Positions 56,007 to 64,000 of a stretch of DNA of 64,000 nucleotides are shown piece by piece. Within the stretch, counting starts at the first letter, position 1, and each line of letters starts with the position of its first letter. Location of the stretch: NCBI GenBank assembly GCA_023213395.1, contig CM041465.1:117497741-117561740 (forward strand). The letters are read 5' to 3'. The DNA is from Cycas panzhihuaensis (lineage: Eukaryota; Cycadophyta). A program made the translations under genes and the position numbers. The notes under the pieces are model-generated. The model did not search any database. It was given only the letters and a program-made list of their open reading frames with translations, and was not told where the DNA came from.

Positions 56007-58323
56007 TGCCTACGTAAGCAAAATAACTATTCTTTTCCCTACATAAGCAAACCAAACAATCTATAAGTAACAAAGCATACATCATATTTCTTTTATCTTT
56101 TTCTTTCTTTCTTCCTTAGGAAAAGGGAGAGAAGCATGAGTAAGGAAGCACGATAAGAAGGAGTGCACCTGGAACTGGGATGGCTAGTGTAGTAAGTCCT
56201 TCTTTTTCCTCATGATCTGCTTTCACCCACTTGATGCCCCTCACCGCAGTTGGTGTTGCAGGAGAAATATTGGTGGGGCTTCTTTACCTTCATCAAGAAC
56301 TAGTGCAGAAAGGGACAAAAAGGAAAAAGGGAAAGAGTTTCTCATAAAGGAAGTTTAAAGCAATGTAAGAAAAGTAAAAGAAATATGCATACCTTCTACA
56401 ATGACCTCCTCTTACTCCAAAAGGTGAGACTTGCATAACAAGTTATTTTCCCTTTCCCAAGGATGCTAGATATGCATAGGAAACAAATGTGCATTCATAT
56501 ATGTGTGGATATACTTACAAAAGGAAAAGAATATGATCTTATATAGATGTCTTTTAAATAAACATGATATATGATATAAATTTTACTTAATATGCATGTA
56601 GAATGTTCCAACAACTATGGAAATAAGGGGTAGAAAAAAGAGTAGAAAGATAACCTTAGAATGGCTAACCCTCTAAGTAAGATGCCTCCATGCATCTAAG
56701 CACTCTAACTAATGGATCAAGCAAGCAGTTAAGGTTTTCAAGTGGTAGAAAAGGAAACAAGGTTTGTGGATGATAAATGTTGTGAAAAACGTAAAAGCTA
56801 CAAATGTTGCAAAAGTTACAATGTGCAACTTTTGCAAGATTTACAAAGTGAAGCTAGAACTTTATAAACCACAAGGACTTGCTACAAAAAATTAGATTTT
56901 AAGGGGGCATGAAGGTTGACTACAGCTGTTGCAAGTAGTTGTCAATACTACAATTGGTGAAATCCTCTCCCTCAAGGGTTTCTGGGTGTGCAAGAGAGGT
57001 ATAGGAGGAGAAAAGTTACAAAGGGTAGGCGGCTGCCCTAGAGGAGATAGCTAAGAGGGTTGAAATCCTAGCCTTGAACCCCTTTCTCCCTTTTCTACAC
57101 CCTTTTCCTTTAACTTTCTTGATAAGAACCTGGGAGAAACCTCAAGATGTGAGGAAAATAAGCCATGAAAGGGAAGGGATTACCTTCCTGAAGAGAGGTG
57201 TGAAAGATTTTCACAAAGAAAACTAGGCAAACATACAAGAAACCCCTATTACCAAAGGAAAGAGACAATGTACAGGTCTGAAAGGCCCTACTAAAACTAG
57301 TTTAAAATAGTTTTACCTCATGAGATGGCTGGGGAAGAGGGTTTCCCTTGGAGAATGGGTGAGAGATCCCTATAACAGTGACAAAAGGAAGTGAAGCTTG
57401 TAAGGAAACTTGGTACCAATTACTTGATGGAGCACTTGAGAGGAGGACCTATCCAAACTAGGTTATTGCAGACTTGTGACTTAAGGTTTTTACCCTAAGG
57501 AAAGAAGAATTAAGAGTGAAAAGTAGGTAGCAACTGAAGAGAAGCTTTCTTATTTTCAAAAGTGAGTGGAGAAGAGGAAGAAGATGACTAAATGAGCTAA
57601 AAATTAGGTTTTTAAGCCCAACCCTAACCTATTGGATGTTTAGGGATCATCCTGGGTGGGAAATAGCCTAGTGCCATGTGTCAACTTCATAATTGATGTG
57701 AAACTAGCTATGGTTAGGCCAAAAACTAAGAGTGGATAGTCACACCGTGGAAAACTTCATGGTACCGCGGTACCACAAATAATGCCACAGTGCACTCAAA
57801 ATAAGGTCAAAAATAAAAGGGGGGCCTAGAAGGCTCCTAAAAAGGGGGGTCCTAGACCCTGAAAGGCTAAAATGATGAGTTTCCAAGGTGTCTAAGGGTG
57901 TTGAGAGTTGGAGGGACTATAAAAAGCTAGAAAAAGGTGGAAACAAGGCCCTAATAAGAGACAAGTTGTGAACAAGGATAATGATCAAGTCTAAATAGGC
58001 TGTTAGGGGTCACATCGTGCTATAAGGTGGTAAAGAATAGGCTGCAAGAGCTTATAGTACTTGAAGATAATGTGGAGGCATGGTGGAGGGCCATGGAGTA
58101 CCATGGGATGCTTGTCCTGAGTTGTCATAGGCTAAAGTATTAGATGAAAACATGAGTAGGTAGACAAGCCAGGCATAACGATCATACAATCAATCAATAT
58201 CATGCAAAATGTATCTAGTGACAATTCAATAACATTCTAAATTTAAAGAAAATAAAGGATAGAAATGTACTTATACTTACCTAAGAGGTATCATCCATGT
58301 CCATTCCTAGTAGCTAGGAAATA
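56007..58323 (-). repeat. 3' LTR of T2, left end missing
   Basis: From about 56012 it is colinear with T1 LTR sequence from about 30220 (for instance near 56150 and 30360, and 58200-58290 and 32300-32395). On the minus strand it starts TATTTCCTAGC after the purine tract CCAAGGGGGCAA. About 0.4-0.55 kb of the far end is absent here and may lie left of T1. It includes a GGTACCGCGGTACC palindrome (57761-57774). Confidence 0.7.
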
Positions 58324-58739
58324 TTGCCCCCTTGGTAGGAGAGCCTCACTACTCAGAAGCATAACGTGATGGAAAATGCTATTAACACAAAGGTTAGTAT
58401 CGTGTATCAAAGTATAATAGTGTTGTTATCCAAGAGGGTGACAAGTGTCATGGTAGAACATGTGGACAAGGAGGAAAAAGGGGTGGCATAAGGGATGCCT
58501 ATGCATCACCTTAGAATTTGATGAGCGACAAGGTGGATAAGGGGGATGCCCCCATCACACCTATACAAGATAAGCGATGTTGAAGATCATAAGTATGATC
58601 AACAAGATAACATAACCAAGAAGTATGTACATGTCGAGATTGAGATAGAAGGGCCTCATACCATGGGTGGTACGAAGGACAAGGTGAAGAAACAAACTTG
58701 GTAGTCATCATAGTTTAACCTCATTAGTGGTTGGCTTTT

Positions 58740-59342
58740 GAAGGTGCGAGGGAATCACATAAAATAGAGGATAGGATGATCATTAAACCTAGGTAATTAG
58801 GTAACCTAATATACTTCTTAGGGAGGATCATTAAGGAGGGGGAGATGATGCTTGAGGACGTGATAGACAAGGCCATCTACCTTGGTATTTAAGTCTCGAG
58901 GGATGTGTTGAATATCCACAAAGGAGAAACGAGATAGGAGACATCTGGTAGTTGAGGTAAAGGCTCTCAAATTCAGGTAACGTACCTGGTAAATCTAGGT
59001 AAGCTATGACACGATGATCTAAGAGTCACAAAGGAGGATGATAGGACCATGGTGGAAATAAAGTATATCAGTAAGGGCCTCAATAACAGTTATATATTCA
59101 GCTTCATTATTTGTGGCCTCAGGGAGAAAGACTCTAGAATGTATATAGTCATATCCGAAGGGGTCATGAAGGATCCACGCAGTAGCAGAAGGTCCTAGAT
59201 TACCATGACTTGCTCCATTAGTGAAAATAACTGGTACCATGGTGAAAAAATAAGGGCTTACACTAAACATCAAGAGAAAAAGTGACAATAAGGTTGAAAA
59301 GGTGAAGACATAGAGAAAAGGTAGCAATGGGGCTATAATCAC
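58740..59342 (-). pseudogene. Archaeal-type RNase H of T2
   Basis: The minus frame 59019-59342 begins with a hydrophobic stretch and then shows VIFTNGASHGNLGPSATAWI, LPEATNNEAEYITVIEALTD and GPIILLCDS. The first catalytic Asp is Asn (FTNG for FTDG); Glu (NNEAEY) and the second Asp (LLCDS) are kept. After a stop, FVDIQHIPRDLNTKVDGLVY provides the last Asp of the family's IPRExNxxADxLA pattern. It is clearer than the T1 copy and proves that the domain belongs to the element family. Placement between LTR and antisense gene is the same in both. Confidence 0.85.
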
Positions 59343-59807
59343 TCAGAATACTATGAATATGGGTCATGAAGGATAATAGAGTCTAGAGAAGAGGCTACCC
59401 AAGCTCAAGGAAATTGGCTTGATGAAGAGGCAAGGAGACAACGGCAAAAATGCCCCTCCAAGGCTCCCAAAGTTCACTTGAGGGGCCAAAGGAGGTCTGG
59501 AAAAGGGGAGGTGCTTCCTTCAGAAGTCTCAAAAGCTTGAGTAGGCAATAAAAATGGATCCAAAATACTGAAATAAGTAAAAAGAGTATAAACATGGGTA
59601 TGTTTTGGAGTGGTGCAAAAAATAAGAAAGAAGGGGTCTACAAGAGACTAAAAGGGTCATTATAAATATGCCAAAAGAGCTCGAAAGGGAGGCTATACAA
59701 GCAAAATAGAGGATGGAGCTTGAAGGCAAAGGTGATGAGACCAAGAAGATGGTCTCCAAGGCTGTTATGACAAAGGAAAAGGAGATAGTGCCCCCAAGGC
59801 CCCCACG

Positions 59808-59816
59808 TATATAAAG
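59808..59816 (+). promoter_or_regulatory. TATA box of the antisense PMD gene in T2
   Basis: TATATAAAG preceded by CCCCACG. The T1 counterpart has GCCCCGCA before TATATAAGG. The distance to the GTGAGT donor is about 190 bp here and about 180 bp in T1. Confidence 0.55.
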
Positions 59817-59839
59817 GAAGGAGGGTGAAAATGGGATTC

Positions 59840-61077
59840 ATTTTCATGGGCCCTACGATTGATCTGGAACCCTTCCTTCTATGCAGCGGAGCCCTGCCAA
59901 ATTTTGGGAGCATATTATAAGAGATTTGACCATCGGATCAAGGCGTGGAGATAGCCCATATAACCGGGGCAGTGAGATGGCAGTAGCAAGATCTGATCTA
60001 GTGAGTGGATCGTTCCTTACCCCCTTCATTTTATCATTTTTATTTAATGACTTTTCTAAGTTTTTGTAGCTTAATTTTGGCCCCTTAAGGGAAATTTAGG
60101 AGCCTCTAGAGCTCAAACAAAGCCTAGAGAGGGGGAGGACTAGAGCATTAGGTAGCCCTAGTCCTAGTGGGGTGAGCCTTGGCTCACTTAGGAATTATTT
60201 TTGAGTTTTAGGACATCCCCCCCTCCCCCTTTTTATGGGGGGTAAGAAGCACACTACGGAAAAGATCACGGTGTCATGAAGATTACTACAGGGCCACTAG
60301 AAAATCTCAGGAGGGCCCATGCCAAAGTCTATGGTACCATAGAGTTTAATGCAAGGTAGAGATTGGCTAATAAAAAAAAAGAGAAATTAGGCTCAAAGGA
60401 TGGCTTAGCTCATTCTAATAGAGCATGTGGCATCCCAGGGGTAGCAAGACAAGTTATGAGGGATATTTGGACTGATATTCGTATGGTTTATAGGTAGTTA
60501 TCATGGTGGACAACTACGAGAACATCAGGGTAGCCATGTTGAGGTTTATTGAGATGATGTTGTAGTAAGATTAAATGACTCTGAGATGTTGCAGGCTCCT
60601 AAAGGTCATTAGAACACCCAATATACATCAGATTAGTACCTCCTAGTAGACATAGTCTCCCATTAGGATCGATAGAGGTACATTTTCCAACTTCCCAAAG
60701 GGGGGTATGTTACTGTCATACCAGGAGATATTAGGAGGATAATGGGGTACCAATCAGAGGAGCACCAGTATCACTAGGTATGTTGCCTAACATAGACATT
60801 GCACGTATGGAGGTGGCCATGTATTTCATATAACAGGGTAGGTAGGATCGACAAGGGATATTAGTCTAAGTGATGGTGATGCCCAAGGTTCCTCAAGTGA
60901 GGAAGCTTATCACATTGGCCATTCTATTATAGATTTCCTATAAACAGAATTATAGGGATATACTAGGTGGATGGATGGCCACAATCAAGAGGTGTGAGGT
61001 CAGAGAGAGGCTAGATTATGCTGCCTTAATAGCAGCTGACATAGTAGTATAGTTGGATCAGATCTAGGTGGCAGGGA
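59840..61077 (+). pseudogene. Antisense PMD gene of T2, cut by an insertion
   Basis: Proposed exon 1 is about 59840-60000, intron 1 60001-60493 (donor GTGAGT, acceptor TTTATAG). Exon 2 starts with ATGGTGGACAACTACGAG (MVDNYENIRVAMLRFIEMM), so it keeps the start codon that T1 has lost. The PMD core is recognisable by alignment with 34520-35020 but has several stops and indels. The gene ends at 61078 where a LARD-like element is inserted. Function unknown; see T1. Confidence 0.6.
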
Positions 61078-61432
61078 TGTTGGGATAAACCCTAATGTGG
61101 CTAAAGAATTGTAAGCCTAGGGCCCCTCAAATCCACCTTTGAAGCCCCGTAGGACACCCAGAGCCAAATAATAGCTACTTAAGCCACCTAGAGCTGATGT
61201 AATACTCTTAAGATATGTGCTATAGTTATTTATTGTTATTTTTTAATATTATTTTGAATATTTGTCAGGTAACATATAGGTTAGGTTGATGGTGTTTTCC
61301 ACCTCCCCAAATGTCTATATATAGGGTGGAAATACCTCCCTAGTGTCTTCTAACACTGCCATTGATTGGAAATCATATGTTAATTCAAGATGAGTTCACT
61401 ATAAAGTCCTGCTTTACTTCTCTGCAACCCAT
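61078..61432 (+). repeat. 5' LTR of LARD2
   Basis: Starts TGTTGGGATAAACCC and ends ...CTGCAACCCA. A TATATATAGGG stretch near 61316 may be its TATA box. It shares its start and a ...CCTCCCTAGTGT/ACACTGCC-like block with the LARD1 LTR. Confidence 0.75.
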
Positions 61433-61436
61433 GTTT

Positions 61437-61447
61437 GGTATCAGAGT
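61437..61447 (+). promoter_or_regulatory. Primer binding site of LARD2
   Basis: TGGTATCAGAG is a perfect match to the first 11 bases of the plant initiator-Met primer site, four bases after the LTR end. Confidence 0.85.
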
Positions 61448-64000
61448 GCTACATTATTACTCGATTATCTCAAGGCTCATCTTGAGCTACATTGATTTGG
61501 TTTTAATATATCAAAATTTAACTTTATATATTCTAAAGTTATTTCGTTAATATTTTTCAATTCACAAATTTTATCTTATGTTTATTTTTGGGCGATTATA
61601 TAGCCTTGATTCGATAGGCCTATGCATCAAATCTAGTACTTAAAACCTATGCATATGACTGCTCATTGTGTTCCTTATTGAACTAGTGAGCTAGTGGAAG
61701 AAACCATTTGTGTTTTCACTAATTGTATTGTGAGTTTTTTTAGTTTGTTTAACAATCACTCTATTTGGCTTCCTTTTGGTCTATAGGCTCATTCTCAGTA
61801 CACAAGCATTAGTTTATCATGAAACTTTATGAGCCCCTTGTTGCCCAAGATACCTCATTGCCCCTAAAATCTCATGACAAACTCTTTCTCCTATGGTGAG
61901 ATCCAGCCTCCAAAGTTATCTTAGGCTCATGTTTAAAGGTTTTTCACCATTTTTCATTATTTTTTTTTTAAAATTTTTTATTTTTTTTTATAAAATCTTG
62001 TTTATTCCATTTAGGCACCCCTTGTCTACTCATCTTAGCTTAGATATGAGATTAATTGAATCCCTTTAGTCCTTACTTAGCATCATTGCCCTCTTCTCAT
62101 CGTACTCTCACCGTGCACCTCTTATCCACATTGTTTTACATAGTATATACATTTCTTAATCACGTTTTTTAATCTCTTTCATCCCGATTTACATGGAGGA
62201 CCCATTGTCTCTCTCTTAACATGGAGATTCAACTAGTATCAACTTGATTGTCATCAATTATCTACTCTGGTTTGCATATATTTAGTTGCACAGGTCAGCA
62301 TGTAGAGCAATTTATCATCTTTTTAATTTAATTAATATAATTACAAAGGTTTAAAGAAATTTAACCATTCTTTATAAATTTTCAAGTCCATTTGTAAAAA
62401 GGTTAGGCCTCTTAAGGGCCTCAACCCCCAGTCCCATGACCCCATGTGACTTGGTAGCTTTGTTTTAAAGGGGGCATTTCAACCTTATAAAAATTTTTCT
62501 TTTATTTTTTAAATTTATTTTTCATATATAGGGTACTTGGAATTTTTTTTCTATATCTTCTCATTGGAGTACCGGTTCCTGATAAAACCTATTCCATCAT
62601 GACCAAAATTTTGAGGGATATAACCTAAACTAGGTACTTATTGATTTTGGATCGGATTTGACATATTTGTAATGGTTTAGAATCAACCTATTTTTCAACC
62701 TTTGATTTATTAATATAAAGAGGACCTCTCACTATTTTTAGAATAACTCTTCTATTTAACATTAGATTTCAAATCCATCAGTTTTGTTGGAAAGTTGACT
62801 CATTTCTCCTTGTACTGATATATTTATTTGTAAGTTTTAAAGTATTTTTGTAGATGTTGAAAGCTAATAAAGTTAAAGTACTTAAGTGCTCCTAATTCTT
62901 CATTATTTCATGTTTTTTGAACATTATTTCTCAAGTTTAATTAACTTAAGGCATATTAAGAAGCTTTTAATTTATATCTGATCTTCTTTACATTATTTCA
63001 TAAAGTTTTATCAGCATTTGATAATCTTTTGAGCCCCCTAGCTTTGGTTAAGCCCCAAAAAGAGGTCATTTCACTTGATCATTAATATCTTGAGTTAAAG
63101 GAGCCTGTTTTCCAAATGGTCAAATTCGTTGGAAAGATATTTTAATATTTTTCAATCTAGTATAGTTTCATTTAAATCTAATATTGTTTAGTAAAACTTT
63201 AGAGCTGGTAAACTTGAACATCTAATTTTACCTTAACAGCCTTATTTCCTTAACTCTCCAAGGAGTTTTTATTTCAAACATATTATATTTACTTTATTAA
63301 TTATTCATTATACATGTTTGAAGCTTTTATTTAGATCTTATATAGTTTTTCTAAGTTAATTTATAGCAAAAATTAGATTTCATACACCTAAAGCAATCAA
63401 CAAGTGAAGTGGGTTTACGTATTAAAACATGTATATTTATTTATATTGAACTCTTTTATTGGTTTTTCTTAATATTTTTCATCTTTTAAAGAAAAAATAT
63501 ATGTATTTTAGAATTTCTACCTTATACATCTTTACTTGTGATAAAAAAGATAGTAAATTATCTTGCATATATTTGAAAATGAATTCATTTCATTTTTAAT
63601 TGACTTACTTGAGTCACTTATCTTTATTGGAAAACTTTAAGATTTACTCAAATACTTCTTTGAACTAAACACAATTTGAATTTATATTTGCTAAAAACAT
63701 TTGGAAGAGGCATATACATCCTTATTGTTTCTTCATCATATCAAATAGAAAAAGGAAGGTGCATTTCATTAATATTATTTATTTGAAGAAAAGTTTATTA
63801 GTTGTTTATTTTTAATAAGAAAGTTATCTTGTTCAAAGCACTTCTTCTTATTTGATTGTTATATTTCAAAGAGTATTTAGAATCATACATCCTAAGTTCA
63901 TTGGTTCATTAGTTTTCCTATTCATTCTAAAGGCATATTTCTTGAAAAGTACATAACACAAGCATAATTACAAGTCATTTCTTAACCATTATATGCATCA
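61448..64000 (+). other. Leader of LARD2 with diverged repeat modules
   Basis: No long frame or domain. Poly(T)-rich near 61960-61990. Two modules, near 62740-62885 and 63083-63215, lie about 343 bp apart and match the LARD1 modules (CATTAATATCTTGAG... TTTTCCAAATGGTC... TTGGAAAGATATTTTAAT). Confidence 0.6.

Larger units (their letters stand above)
56007..61077 (-). mobile_element. Second Tat-type gypsy element (T2), partial, minus strand
   Basis: Part of its 3' LTR (56007-58323), archaeal-type RNase H, and the 5' half of its antisense PMD gene are colinear with 30220-35020 of T1 but strongly diverged, so T2 is a related family member and not a copy of the same insertion. The right part is cut by the LARD-like element at 61078. 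Its pol would lie beyond the window. Confidence 0.8.
61078..64000 (+). mobile_element. LARD-like LTR retrotransposon (LARD2), runs off the window
   Basis: A 355-bp LTR (61078-61432) and a perfect TGGTATCAGAG primer site, followed by a leader without coding signal that is similar to the LARD1 leader. It is inserted in the T2 antisense gene. The flank GGCAGGGA before the LTR corresponds to GTAGGGA in T1. Its gag-like part and 3' LTR would lie beyond 64000. Confidence 0.75.

Overview
The window is plant nuclear DNA made almost entirely of old, nested LTR retrotransposons. No host gene, rRNA, tRNA or CRISPR array was recognised. Evidence for a land plant with a large repeat-rich genome: Ty1/copia and Ty3/gypsy polyproteins of plant type, primer sites matching initiator-Met tRNA or the TGGCGACC class used by plant Tat/Athila elements, LTRs up to about 2.8 kb, an antisense gene with a plant mobile domain (PMD), and heavy decay in which many stops replace Gln (CAR to TAR) or Trp codons. 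The species cannot be told from the sequence. A gymnosperm or other giant genome would fit, but that is inference.

Left third (1-18990), very AT-rich: compound microsatellites and unassigned DNA (1-4040); a gag-only, LARD-like non-autonomous element with LTRs near 4101-4358 and 7408-7718; a minus-strand copia remnant (about 7719-11200, gag to RT); and a plus-strand copia element (11297 to about 18990). The last is split by a minus-strand non-autonomous LTR element (14561-17623, 410-bp LTRs, 5-bp duplication GGAGA).

Middle left (about 19000-28810): a plus-strand Tat-type gypsy element, here called T0. It has a duplicated LTR-edge/primer-site segment, a proline-rich gag, PR, RT, RNase H and integrase, all broken.

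Centre (29659-56006): a minus-strand Tat-type gypsy element, T1, with LTRs of about 2.76 kb. From right to left it has 5' LTR, primer site, gag, PR, RT, RNase H, integrase, then an antisense (plus-strand) PMD gene with its own TATA box and intron signals, then a second, archaeal-type RNase H in sense orientation, then the 3' LTR. A chromovirus-like gypsy element, G1 (39361-48662, plus strand, duplication GTGGT), sits inside the T1 RT. G1 in turn carries a 2.35-kb insert (42442-44795) between protease and RT whose edges resemble a Tat LTR.

Right (56007-61077): a related minus-strand Tat element, T2, with part of its 3' LTR, its archaeal-type RNase H and the start of its antisense PMD gene. T1 probably landed in the T2 LTR. 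T2's PMD gene is cut at 61078 by a second LARD-like element that runs off the window.

The most interesting signal is the T1/T2 pair. Both keep a TATA box, a GTGAGT donor, palindromes and a C-run/G-run hairpin around the antisense gene. A related palindrome sits in the LTRs, and the LTR edge forms a hairpin with a compensatory change between the two copies.
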